Of a stretch of DNA of 35,404 nucleotides, positions 7,817 to 16,079 are shown in pieces. The position numbers were made by a program, and so were the translations under genes. This stretch comes from CAZXEU01 sp964639665 (GTDB lineage: Bacteria > Bacteroidota > Rhodothermia > Rhodothermales > Bin80). The stretch is from the NCBI GenBank assembly GCA_964639665.1, contig CAZXEU010000016.1, positions 1-35,404 on the forward strand, in the 5' to 3' direction. A model generated the notes under the pieces. The model was not told the DNA's origin and searched no databases. It was given only the letters and a program-made list of their open reading frames with translations. Each line of letters opens with the position of its first letter. Position 1 is the first letter of the stretch.

Positions 7817-8262
7817 AGGTATCGGTCGTCATATTCCTGCTGATTGTGGTGCTTCCGCTTGCGGAGCTAGTGCTGCTCTTGCAGCTGGGCGACTGGATGG
7901 GACTCTGGCCAACGGTGGCACTCGTGTGCCTGACGGGCCTGGTCGGCAGCAGGCTGGCCTTTCGCGAGGGACTGCAGGCGTGGAGGAAGCTTGGCGGACG
8001 GATCCAGGGCGGGGAGGAGCTGACGGAAGTGCTGCTGGATTCCCTGGTGCTGCTGGTCTCCGGCGTGCTGCTCATGGCGCCCGGAATCATGACCGATGCG
8101 GCCGGTCTGCTGGGACTCTTTGCGCCCACGCGACGCCCCATCGTGCAGCTGGCGCGGCGACTCTGGCACCGCAGCGGCGGCCTCAAGGGCGGCTCCGCCT
8201 GGCGCGGCACGGGGCATGCCAGGCCGAGCCACTACGAGGACGACGAAGCGCGCTGGCGCTAG
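7813..8262 (+). CDS. fxsA: FxsA family membrane protein
   Basis: The 149-residue membrane protein starts at a TTG inside TTGA, overlapping the moxR stop by 4 bases. GGAG at 7807-7810 supports this start. Hydrophobic segments are at about 3-22 (VVIFLLIVVLPLAELVLLL), 28-45 (MGLWPTVALVCLTGLVGS) and 75-98 (LVLLVSGVLLMAPGIMTDAAG). Typical FxsA features are the PLAE motif in the first segment, GSRLAFREGL, and the PGIMTDAAGLLGL stretch before a basic cytoplasmic tail. E. coli FxsA limits the exclusion of phage T7 by the F plasmid; its normal role is unclear. The gene ends the operon and converges with the minus-strand gene at 8259, their stop codons overlapping in a CTAG. Confidence 0.92.
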   Translation: MKVSVVIFLLIVVLPLAELVLLLQLGDWMGLWPTVALVCLTGLVGSRLAFREGLQAWRKLGGRIQGGEELTEVLLDSLVLLVSGVLLMAPGIMTDAAGLLGLFAPTRRPIVQLARRLWHRSGGLKGGSAWRGTGHARPSHYEDDEARWR

Positions 8263-9047
8263 GATCCGGTACCCAGTCCCCACGCGCGGGCCAGATTCTG
8301 GATTATCTCCTTTTCGTGCACCGTAGTGGCCCCGTCCGCGTCGGCGATACACATGAGATCCTCCAGCAGCAGCAGACGCTGCACGGTCGGCACCATGCTA
8401 TTGACGGACTCAATGGCCCGCCGAAGCGCCGCCTCATTGCGGCTGTACTCACCGAGTGCTTCCCGGAGGACATCGTACGCGGCTTCCTCGCTCTTTTCCG
8501 GCTGCCAGGCCCGGAGTCGCTTCAGCATCACGGCGGATTCGTCTGCCGTAAGCTCGGCATCGCCTCCATGGGCAAGCGCAACGAACAGCAAGCCGATATC
8601 GTGAAGCAGGGACCAGCCCGGCAATTCCTCCTGCATGGCAGCCGAAGAGCTCGAAAGCAGCGAATCCGCGAGGCGATCAAGGCTCCATGATGAGGCAAGC
8701 TCCTGTATCGTGGCCACTTCCGAGCGCGTCAGCACGCCGTCCACCTCCGCGAGGCGCACGACGTACTCCAGGGCCTCCATCCGCTTCTGGAGCGGGTGAT
8801 CGGCGAGGGAGGCGACGGATGCTGCAACACGTTCATCTATCCTGTCATCGTCCGCGCAGCCATCCAGCGCCTCCATCAATACGTCCTGGGCCACGTCCGG
8901 ACCGATGTCCGGACCCCACAGCTGGAGTACGTCCGTGACGGTAGCCAGCTCGTCCTCAGTGAGTTCGTCTCCTTCGTTTGCAACGAGAACCAGGAGCGTA
9001 AGCGCCAGGTCGTGCGCTGCTGTCCAGGTTGTGCTTTCGTCGTTCAT
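8259..9047 (-). CDS. TerB-like protein with two tandem domains
   Basis: The 262-residue acidic protein has two copies of the same helical unit. The first, at about 10-115, runs from HDLALTLLVLVANEGDELTE to IQELASSWSLDRLA. The second, about 147-258, runs from HDIGLLFVALAHGGDAELTA to IIQNLARAWGL. Each has an N-terminal hydrophobic helix with an acidic loop, a middle with VLMEALDG or VLREALGE, and the LEYVVRLAEVDGVLTRSE / LEDLMCIADADGATTVHE pattern. That pattern is like TerB/DjlA-N domains, where acidic turns may bind metal. No signal or membrane segment is seen. TerB domains occur in tellurite-resistance and stress systems, but this one is isolated. The gene converges with fxsA (4-base overlap) and is divergent from the transporter. 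Confidence 0.7.
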   Translation of the reverse strand: MNDESTTWTAAHDLALTLLVLVANEGDELTEDELATVTDVLQLWGPDIGPDVAQDVLMEALDGCADDDRIDERVAASVASLADHPLQKRMEALEYVVRLAEVDGVLTRSEVATIQELASSWSLDRLADSLLSSSSAAMQEELPGWSLLHDIGLLFVALAHGGDAELTADESAVMLKRLRAWQPEKSEEAAYDVLREALGEYSRNEAALRRAIESVNSMVPTVQRLLLLEDLMCIADADGATTVHEKEIIQNLARAWGLGTGS

Positions 9048-9106
9048 GGCTTCAGGGCAGATGAGGTGCGCGCGGTGGCAAGGGACTCAAAACCGATAGG
9101 CGCCAT

Positions 9107-9976
9107 ATGATCCGCCGCGCTGCGCGCATAATTACGCCAGGGATATGGTACATGATCTTGGCCTCGTTGCTGCTCAGCATCATGGCGCTTTTTGTGAAGA
9201 TGGCGGGCGAGCGCCTGCCGAGCTCCCAGTCCGTGCTCGCGCGCGCTTTAGCAGGCGTCGTCCTCAGTCTGGCGCTGATCCGCCAGATGGGCATTTCTCC
9301 GTGGGGACACCGCCGCGGCCTGCTCCTGTTTCGCGGTGCGGCGGGTTTCGCGGCGCTGCTGTGCTATTTCTGGGCGCTCACAAAACTGCCGATCGCGGAG
9401 ACCACGATTCTCATGTACATGAGTCCGCCCATGACTACCGTGCTCGCTGCGCTCACCATCAAGGAGCCCATACGCCCCCGGGACGGACCGGGGCTTGCCT
9501 TGTGCGTGGCGGGCCTTGCGCTGGTAGTGCAGCCAGAATTCCTGTTTGGAGGCACCGTGGAAGGGCTCGACCTGTTCGCGGCCGGCATTGCTCTCCTGGG
9601 AGCTTTTCTGGCCGCTTGTGCCTACGTCTCCATACGGAAGCTCAGCGCCAGCGAGCATCACTACGTGATCGTGCTGTATTTGCCGCTAGTATCCCTTGTC
9701 GGGTCCATTCCCCTCGCGGCCGGAACAGCCCTCTGGCCGACGGCCACGGAATGGGGCCTGCTGATCGGCATCGGCCTCACGGCGCATGTTGCCCAGATCT
9801 ACCTGACCCGGAGCCTGGAGCGCGAAACTGCCTCCCGCGCCATGTCGGCAAGCTACCTGCAGGTCGTGTTCGCTGCCGTGTGGGGCTACGTCTTCTACCA
9901 GGAAATGCTAAGCGGACTGGGCATGGCCGGTGCCCTGATGATCATTGCAGGGACGTTCCTCCTGGTGAAGTCATAG
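9107..9976 (+). CDS. DMT-superfamily transporter (EamA family)
   Basis: The 289-residue product is an integral membrane protein with ten predicted helices in two EamA repeats, about 12-137 and 154-288. The first repeat opens with YMILASLLLSIMALFVKMAG and contains the diagnostic ALTKLPIAETTILMYMSP and LTIKEPIRPRDG stretches. The second contains RSLERETASRAMSASYLQV and WGYVFYQEMLSG near its end. This matches drug/metabolite transporters of the 10-TMS type, which export amino acids, nucleotides or other metabolites. The substrate cannot be read from sequence. The ATG at 9107 lies in CATATG with no obvious SD. It ends 6 bases before the convergent parE stop. Confidence 0.92.
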   Translation: MIRRAARIITPGIWYMILASLLLSIMALFVKMAGERLPSSQSVLARALAGVVLSLALIRQMGISPWGHRRGLLLFRGAAGFAALLCYFWALTKLPIAETTILMYMSPPMTTVLAALTIKEPIRPRDGPGLALCVAGLALVVQPEFLFGGTVEGLDLFAAGIALLGAFLAACAYVSIRKLSASEHHYVIVLYLPLVSLVGSIPLAAGTALWPTATEWGLLIGIGLTAHVAQIYLTRSLERETASRAMSASYLQVVFAAVWGYVFYQEMLSGLGMAGALMIIAGTFLLVKS

Positions 9977-9982
9977 CGCTCG

Positions 9983-11920
9983 CTAGACATCCACTTCCTC
10001 CACCTCCGCCGCATTCTCCATGATGAACCGGTAGCGCTTCGCCGCATTGCTTCCCATGAGGCCGGATATGGTCTCTTCGATTTCGGTGCGCTCACCGTCA
10101 GGCAGGGTCACCTGCAGCAGGCGGCGTTTGTCCGGATCCAGGGTCGTGCGTTTCAGCGTCTGTGGCATCATTTCTCCCAGTCCCTTGAAGCGCTGTATCT
10201 CGATCCTGATGTTGGACCGCTTCCGGCGCAGACGGCGGCATATGCGGTCGCGCTCTGCATCGTCCAGTGCCCAGAAGGATTCCTTGGCGGCATCAATCCG
10301 GTAGAGCGGTGGCTCCGCGATATAGACATAGCCTTCGTCCAGAAGCGGTTTCATGTGCCGGTAAAAGAATGTCAGGAGCAACGTGGCAATGTGGTGTCCG
10401 TCCGAGTCGGCGTCCATGAGCAGGATCACCTTGTGGTAGCGCAGCTTGTCCAGATCCAGCGCAGCGCCGATGCCACAGCCCAGCGCATTGACCACGTTGG
10501 AAAGCTCGTTATTGCCCAGCACCTTCTTAAGCGATGCCTGCTCCGTGTTCAGGACCTTGCCCCGAAGCGGCAGCACCGCCTGGCGCTTGCGATCCCGGCC
10601 CTGCTTGGCAGAGCCGCCTGCCGAATCGCCTTCCACGATAAAGAGCTCTCCCTCCGCGGGATTGTTGCTGGAGCAATCGGCTAGCTTGCCCGGAAGATTG
10701 AGCCGCTTGGACATGGCGCTCTTGCGGCGCACCGACCGCGCCGCCGCACGGCTCGCCTGACGCGCCCTGGCTGACTGGAGGACGCGGGCCCCGATGGCAT
10801 CACTGGCCGAGGGATGGCTGTTCAGATACTGTTCCAGGTGCAGCCGGAGCGGCCCTGCCACCAGATTGCGGGCCGACGGGTTGTTAAGCTTTTCCTTTGT
10901 CTGCCCCTGAAACTGCGGCTCCACCATGAACATGTTGACAATGGCCACGAGGCCCTCCCGGATGTCGTCCGCAGAAACGTCCAGGCTGCGCGGCACCAGG
11001 CTGTGGGTGTCCATGTAGGCCCGAACCGCCGCGCGCACGGCATCCTTGAATCCCTGCACATGCGTGCCGCCGCTGCGCGTCGGAATGCCGTTGACGAACG
11101 CAATAATCCGCTCCAAGGGCGCTTCCGTCCACTGGAGGGCGATTTCAATGCGAGCCTCGCCCACCAGCTCCTCCTGGATGAGCGTGAATACGTCCTCGTG
11201 CACGAGGCCCGCGCCCGATTCTCGCACCAGTTCCTGCAGGTACTCGACTATGCCACCCTCGTGGTGGTACGTCTGGCGCGTGCCAGCAGCCTCGTCACTA
11301 AACAGGATTCGCAGGTTGCGATTGAGGTACGTCTTGATATCGAGCTGCTCCCGGATCCATTCCTCGTCAAAGGCGGTGCTTTCGAATATCTCCGGATCAG
11401 GCTCGAAGTAAATGGAGGTGCCGGAGCCCTTCGCATCCCTAGCCACCACATTGAGCTTCGTGGTGGGCTTGCCCCGGACATACTTCTGGCGATAGGTCTT
11501 GCCGCCTCGCGTGACGGTCGCCACAAGCCGTTTGGAAAGCGCATTAACGACGGAGGCGCCCACGCCGTGCAGACCGCCGGAAGTCGCGTACTGCTTGCCG
11601 TCGAACTTGCCGCCCGAGTGCAGTGTGGTGAGAATGACCTGCAGCGCAGGCACCTTCTTTATCGGGTGGGCATCAACAGGAATCCCCCGGCCGTTGTCTG
11701 TGACCGTGACGCTCGACTTGTCGGCATGCAGCGTGACCTCTATCCGGGTGGCGTGCTTGTTGACCGCCTCGTCGACGGCGTTGTCGACGATTTCCCAGAG
11801 CAGGTGGTGCAGGCCGGGCTTGCCTGTGCCTCCGATGTACATTCCCGGGCGCTTGCGCACCGGCGCCAGTCCTTCCAGCACCTGGATGTCTCGCCCCGTA
11901 TAGGAACCGGACTGTGCCAC
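9983..11920 (-). CDS. parE: Type II topoisomerase subunit B (ParE, topoisomerase IV; GyrB alternative)
   Basis: The 645-residue ATPase/TOPRIM subunit starts at a GTG at 11920, one base after the parC stop; the ATG frame further upstream lies inside parC. GHKL ATPase motifs are clear: EIVDNAVDEA, TDNGRGIPV and SGGLHGVGASVVNALS, followed by the transducer with AFVNGIPTRSGGTH. The TOPRIM domain contains FIVEGDSAGGSAKQGRDR, LPLRGKVLNTEQA, and the metal site LMDADSDGHHI. The tail contains QRFKGLGEMMPQTLK. It would pair with the neighbouring A subunit to cut and pass DNA in an ATP-dependent cycle. The length and the missing GyrB insertion fit ParE, but a gyrase cannot be excluded. Confidence 0.9.
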   Translation of the reverse strand: MAQSGSYTGRDIQVLEGLAPVRKRPGMYIGGTGKPGLHHLLWEIVDNAVDEAVNKHATRIEVTLHADKSSVTVTDNGRGIPVDAHPIKKVPALQVILTTLHSGGKFDGKQYATSGGLHGVGASVVNALSKRLVATVTRGGKTYRQKYVRGKPTTKLNVVARDAKGSGTSIYFEPDPEIFESTAFDEEWIREQLDIKTYLNRNLRILFSDEAAGTRQTYHHEGGIVEYLQELVRESGAGLVHEDVFTLIQEELVGEARIEIALQWTEAPLERIIAFVNGIPTRSGGTHVQGFKDAVRAAVRAYMDTHSLVPRSLDVSADDIREGLVAIVNMFMVEPQFQGQTKEKLNNPSARNLVAGPLRLHLEQYLNSHPSASDAIGARVLQSARARQASRAAARSVRRKSAMSKRLNLPGKLADCSSNNPAEGELFIVEGDSAGGSAKQGRDRKRQAVLPLRGKVLNTEQASLKKVLGNNELSNVVNALGCGIGAALDLDKLRYHKVILLMDADSDGHHIATLLLTFFYRHMKPLLDEGYVYIAEPPLYRIDAAKESFWALDDAERDRICRRLRRKRSNIRIEIQRFKGLGEMMPQTLKRTTLDPDKRRLLQVTLPDGERTEIEETISGLMGSNAAKRYRFIMENAAEVEEVDV

Positions 11921-11921
11921 G

Positions 11922-14264
11922 CTATTTTTGCTCGGGGAGTGAAACCTCGACCGGATCCGACACGACGCGTGCCAGGAATCCCTGCCGAATAATGGGACGT
12001 CCGCGGTTTCCACGATTGGTAACCTGGTACTTCGTGGTGCGCACGATTTCCTTGCGTCCCCTACTGGTTTCCACGGTCAATCCTTCGCGCGCCTGCCTGG
12101 CCAGCGTCGCGCCGAGCAGAACGTCCTCCTTTGCCAGACGCATGGCCATTACGCCCCGGGCGGCACCGCGCGTACAGGGGACCTGCTGCACGGGAAAGAT
12201 GAGCGCGCTGCCCTGTTTCGAGGCCACGCAAACATGCTCCTTGCCCCCGGCCGGCTGCACCACCAGGACCTCGTCCCCTTCCTTCAGCCGCATGAACAGC
12301 CTGCCGGATTTTACGGAAGGTTCGGCGTAGGCATCAAGAGCCAGGCGCAGCACCAGACCCTGCCGGGAGAATGCTACGAGGTATCCGTAGTCCGGCAGGC
12401 TTGCTCCCTCCGGGAACAGCTCGGGATCCGGCACGACCTTCGGCAGGATGCGCGTGTCACAGGAAATGACCCCCACCACGCGCTCCTTGTCGCTGAAGCC
12501 GAACAGCTTCTGAAGCGGCACGCCGTGCCCTGTCGTACTCGGCACCTGGTCCAGGCGCACCGTGTAGGCGCGGCCGTAATTGGTAAACAGCGCAACGGTA
12601 TTGCGCGTCCTGCCGGCGAGCACCCAACCCAGCTCGTCGCCCTCGCGGATACGGATGCTCTCCACGTCAGTGTAGCTTCGCTGCCGCTTGATCCATCCCT
12701 CACGCGTTACCATTACGTAGGCATCCTCGTCCACGATGAAGTCTTCCGACGAATACTCGTAGGCCTCGTCAGCGGGACCCGATATGACGGTCCGGCGGGG
12801 CGAGCCGTGCGCTTCCCTGATCTCCTTGAGTTCGCCTCGCACCATCATCCAGCGGGCCGGCTCATCACCCAGTAGCCGCGTGATTTCCGCGGCCCGCTCG
12901 CGCGCTTTCTCCAGCTCCTGCCTGATGGCGAGAATTTCCATCTGGGCGAGCTTGTAAAGCCGCGCATCCAGGACGGCTTCGCTCTGCGCGTCGCTGAGGC
13001 CGAACCTGTGCCGCAGGCGCTGGTCCGCATCCTTGCGGTCCATGGAGGAGCGAATGATCTTCACGGCCTCATCCAGTGCATCAAATATGATCTCGAAGCC
13101 TTCGAGAATATGGATGCGTTTCTGAAGCCGCTCCAATTCATGGCGCAGCCTGCGGGTAATAACATCCAGCCTAAAGTTAAGAAAATACCTTAACACTGTG
13201 GGCAGATCTAACTTGTCTGGCGCACAAACGAGTGGATTTTCCGTAGGGACCAGACACGTCAGATTGCAATGAAAACGCGACTCAAGGGGAGTGTGCCGGA
13301 ACAGGTAGGCCATGGCCGCCTCGGCGCGGGCTCCCCGCTTTAGCTCCAGCACTATGCGGACTTCGTCCGTGGACTCGTCGCGGACGTCCGAGAGCTGGGG
13401 GATGCGCTCATGCGCGATGTGATCGGCAATCTTCTCTACCAGCGTCCCCTTCGTAACGGCGTAGGGAATGGACGTGATGATTATTCTTTTTGCTCCCTGT
13501 ACGCGGTACTGGCCACGCACCGTGACGGAGCCTTCTCCCTTCTTGTAGATTTCGACAATTTCCTCGTGCGTGTTCAGGATCTGCCCACCCGTCGGGAAAT
13601 CGGGTCCCTTGACAAATCTCCTCACCAGTGTTTGTACCCGCACCCTGTTCCAGTTCGCCCGTCCTTTCAGCCGCGCATGCACCATGTAGATGGCAGCATC
13701 TATGACTTCGCGCAGGTTGTGCGGTGGAATGCTTGTTGCCATGCCGACGGCAATGCCCGTAGCACCGTTGACGAGGAGATTGGGCAACTTCGAGGGCAAT
13801 ACGACGGGCTCTGACAGCGTGCCATCGAAATTGGGCCTGAAGGGCACTGTATCCTGTCGCAGTTCCTGCAGCATTTCCATGGCCAGCGGGCGCAGCCGGG
13901 CCTCCGTGTAGCGCATCGCAGCCGGGCTGTCCCCGTCCACGGATCCGAAATTGCCGTGCCCTTCAACCAGTGGATCCCTTAGCGAAAAATCCTGGGCAAG
14001 ACGCACCATGGCTTCATATATGGCCGTATCACCGTGCGGGTGGTACTTGCCCATGACATCGCCCACGATGGTGGCGCTCTTGCGATAGCGAGCATCCGGG
14101 GTCAGCCGGAGGCTCGAGAACATCGCATAAAGGATGCGCCGCTGTACGGGCTTCAGGCCGTCCCGGACATCCGGCAGCGCGCGAGACGTGATGACAGACA
14201 GGGCATAGTTGAGATACCGGGACCGGGCCGTCTCGTGGAGTGGAATGGTTTCTATATGCGGCAT
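11922..14264 (-). CDS. parC: Type II topoisomerase subunit A (ParC, topoisomerase IV)
   Basis: The 780-residue product is the DNA-cleavage subunit. The ATG at 14264 (MPHIETIPLHETAR) is preferred over a TTG 24 bases upstream. The catalytic tyrosine is Y119 in AAMRYTEARL. The quinolone region reads KYHPHGDTAIYEAM, so the positions matching E. coli ParC S80 and E84 are T80 and E84. The coiled-coil gate lies around 430-490. The C-terminal domain is a short set of beta-pinwheel blades (IKRQRSYTDVESIR, DQVPSTTGHGVPLQK, KEHVCVASKQGSALIF). It has no canonical GyrA box; the closest string is TNRGNRGRPII near the end. That points to topoisomerase IV-type decatenation, though supercoiling activity cannot be judged from sequence. 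A separate gyrase would be expected elsewhere. Confidence 0.92.
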   Translation of the reverse strand: MPHIETIPLHETARSRYLNYALSVITSRALPDVRDGLKPVQRRILYAMFSSLRLTPDARYRKSATIVGDVMGKYHPHGDTAIYEAMVRLAQDFSLRDPLVEGHGNFGSVDGDSPAAMRYTEARLRPLAMEMLQELRQDTVPFRPNFDGTLSEPVVLPSKLPNLLVNGATGIAVGMATSIPPHNLREVIDAAIYMVHARLKGRANWNRVRVQTLVRRFVKGPDFPTGGQILNTHEEIVEIYKKGEGSVTVRGQYRVQGAKRIIITSIPYAVTKGTLVEKIADHIAHERIPQLSDVRDESTDEVRIVLELKRGARAEAAMAYLFRHTPLESRFHCNLTCLVPTENPLVCAPDKLDLPTVLRYFLNFRLDVITRRLRHELERLQKRIHILEGFEIIFDALDEAVKIIRSSMDRKDADQRLRHRFGLSDAQSEAVLDARLYKLAQMEILAIRQELEKARERAAEITRLLGDEPARWMMVRGELKEIREAHGSPRRTVISGPADEAYEYSSEDFIVDEDAYVMVTREGWIKRQRSYTDVESIRIREGDELGWVLAGRTRNTVALFTNYGRAYTVRLDQVPSTTGHGVPLQKLFGFSDKERVVGVISCDTRILPKVVPDPELFPEGASLPDYGYLVAFSRQGLVLRLALDAYAEPSVKSGRLFMRLKEGDEVLVVQPAGGKEHVCVASKQGSALIFPVQQVPCTRGAARGVMAMRLAKEDVLLGATLARQAREGLTVETSRGRKEIVRTTKYQVTNRGNRGRPIIRQGFLARVVSDPVEVSLPEQK

Positions 14265-14285
14265 TCTCGGCGTCGGCGCTACGGC

Positions 14286-14294
14286 CAAAATATA
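14286..14294 (-). promoter_or_regulatory. Possible -7 element upstream of parC
   Basis: On the minus strand TATATTTTG lies 22 bases before the parC ATG. It resembles the Bacteroidota -7 consensus TAnnTTTG with one extra base. No convincing -33 element is seen. It would allow parC-parE to be transcribed separately from the upstream genes. Confidence 0.25.
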
Positions 14295-14341
14295 CGAAAC
14301 GCACTGCGCGGCCCGGCCCGCAGGCTACGGAGCGGCTACGT

Positions 14342-15001
14342 TCAGGAAAATATGCGCAGCTCCTTTCCCGGCGTAAAGTAATCTTCGTCCGTTGCCAGGT
14401 GGTGCTCCAACATGTCGGCGCGGGTGAGCAGGACCAGCGTCCGGGATGCCGACTTCCTGGATATGCCGGCCAGGCGGGCGAACTGGTTGACGCTGATGCG
14501 TCCATAGCGGTCGAGGTAGCGCAGCAGCAAGCGCTCTTTCTCGCGTATCTCGAACAGTACGTTGTGCGCATCATGGCGGCGCTTCATCAACCGCTTCGCC
14601 TCGGGACTGGCCTCCACACTCATGTCCTGCACGCGAACGTATGCGGTCCTGCGGCCGAGGTCCCCGTCCACGACGTAGTGGGGCTTCGCGCGGCTTTCGC
14701 TTACCGATACCACAATGGCCTGACGCTTCCTGGATACGGCAACGCGCTCCAGCTCTACGGCCACCTGCGGCTCGCAGTGACGCCTGAGGGCTTCCGCCAG
14801 GGCGAATTCCTCTTCCGCAGCGTCCTTGACTCCGGTTACGGTACCGTCGTCATTTACGCCGAGCACGAGGCGTCCCCCGCGCGTGTTGGCAAAGGCTACT
14901 ATTTCCTTGGCAAGCCGCTCCGGGGCCGGCGTCCGCTTCTTGAACTCAAGATGCAGGCCCTCGCCGCCGGAAATCCCATGTGTCAGCTGCTGAATAGTCA
15001 T
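14342..15001 (-). CDS. AlbA_2/Schlafen-type DNA-binding protein with winged-helix C-terminus
   Basis: The 219-residue protein begins at the ATG at 15001, overlapping the gpsA stop in ATGA; an upstream start at 15037 would sit inside gpsA. Residues about 8-135 form an AlbA_2 (divergent AAA_4/Slfn) domain: GEGLHLEFKKR, EIVAFANTRGGRLVLGVND, and GRRTAYVRVQDMSVEAS. The conserved LEFK and GGxLVLGV motifs are present. Residues about 155-205 are a winged-helix-like segment (REKERLLLRYLDRYG, NQFARLAGISRKSASR). Relatives are putative nucleic-acid binding regulators. It lies between gpsA and the topoisomerase genes; its targets are unknown. Confidence 0.85.
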   Translation of the reverse strand: MTIQQLTHGISGGEGLHLEFKKRTPAPERLAKEIVAFANTRGGRLVLGVNDDGTVTGVKDAAEEEFALAEALRRHCEPQVAVELERVAVSRKRQAIVVSVSESRAKPHYVVDGDLGRRTAYVRVQDMSVEASPEAKRLMKRRHDAHNVLFEIREKERLLLRYLDRYGRISVNQFARLAGISRKSASRTLVLLTRADMLEHHLATDEDYFTPGKELRIFS

Positions 15002-16050
15002 GGTACCAGCTCTTTGGTCGCCTCTTCGTCCAGCCATTCCTCCGCCTTGGCCGATCTTGACATGAGATCGCGCACGGCATCCTCCGGTTTCTTGCCGTTG
15101 AACAGGATGTCGTAAACCGCTTCGGTGATGGGCATTTCGATGCCGTAGCGCCGGGCCAGAGACCGGACGGCGGCCGTGGTGCGGATGCCTTCCGCAACCA
15201 TCTGCAGCCGCGCCTGCGCTTCGCGCAGCGAGAGACCCTGACCTATCAGCTTTCCCGCCCTGCGGTTGCGGCTCAGGTCACTTGTGCAGGTTACCACGAG
15301 GTCGCCTATGCCGGTGAGACCGGCAAAAGTCGAAGGTCTGGCGCCCATCGCCACACCCAGGCGCTGGATCTCGGCCATGCCACGCGTCATGAGCGCGGCC
15401 CTTGCATTGACCCCGTATCCGATGCCGTCGCTGATGCCTGTGGCTATCGCCATGACATTCTTGACGGAGCCGCCGATTTCCACGCCGAGGATATCCTCGT
15501 TAACATAGACCCGAAGCCTGCCGGTCATGAACACAGATTGCACAAACTCTGCCGTGTCCATGCGGCCGGCTGCTGCCACGATGGTCGTGGGTTTGCCCTC
15601 CGCCACTTCCTCGGCATGACTAGGACCGTAAAGGACGCCGATGCGGGCGAATGGCACCGCAGGGGCAAGAACGGACTCGAGAACCTGTGACGTGGTAAGC
15701 ATCGAGTCCTTCTCTATCCCCTTCGCCACGGAGACTACCACGTGGTCGGCCGCAGCAAACGGCAGGATGCGCTCGGCAAGGGAGCGCACGGCATGCGACG
15801 GCGTGGCGACTACCCACAACCTCGCGGCCGAGGCTGCCCGCTCAAGGTCCGCGGTGACGTCCACGCCATCCGGCAGGATCACTTCCGGCAGGTACATCGG
15901 ATTGTGCCTCGTGCTCCGCATGGCAGCGGCGGCTTCCGGTCGCCGGGCCCACAAGGTTACCGCATGACCGGAGCCGTGAAGGCTCACCGAAAGGGCTGTG
16001 CCCCAGCTACCCGCTCCGAGTACTGCGATGGGCAAACCTTCGGACGGCAT
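14998..16050 (-). CDS. gpsA: Glycerol-3-phosphate dehydrogenase [NAD(P)+]
   Basis: The 350-residue enzyme reduces dihydroxyacetone phosphate to sn-glycerol 3-phosphate for phospholipid synthesis, in the cytoplasm. The Rossmann motif is VLGAGSWGTAL (residues about 10-20). The substrate domain has the catalytic lysine in EIGGSVKNVMAIATGISDG, followed by NARAALMTRGMAEI and GLTGIGDLVVTCTSDLSRNR. Family length is about 330-340, so this is normal with a slightly long C-terminus. It lies directly downstream of plsY (29-base gap), whose product uses the glycerol 3-phosphate made here, so the two form a pathway pair. It overlaps the AlbA_2 gene by 4 bases. Confidence 0.97.
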   Translation of the reverse strand: MPSEGLPIAVLGAGSWGTALSVSLHGSGHAVTLWARRPEAAAAMRSTRHNPMYLPEVILPDGVDVTADLERAASAARLWVVATPSHAVRSLAERILPFAAADHVVVSVAKGIEKDSMLTTSQVLESVLAPAVPFARIGVLYGPSHAEEVAEGKPTTIVAAAGRMDTAEFVQSVFMTGRLRVYVNEDILGVEIGGSVKNVMAIATGISDGIGYGVNARAALMTRGMAEIQRLGVAMGARPSTFAGLTGIGDLVVTCTSDLSRNRRAGKLIGQGLSLREAQARLQMVAEGIRTTAAVRSLARRYGIEMPITEAVYDILFNGKKPEDAVRDLMSRSAKAEEWLDEEATKELVP

Positions 16051-16079
16051 GATGGCAAGGCCTGGCCGTAGCTATCTGC

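Noticed and set aside
10814..11992. 392-residue plus-strand frame opposite parE
   Set aside because: It is the mirror of a real gene with strong GyrB/ParE motifs; no family features of its own.
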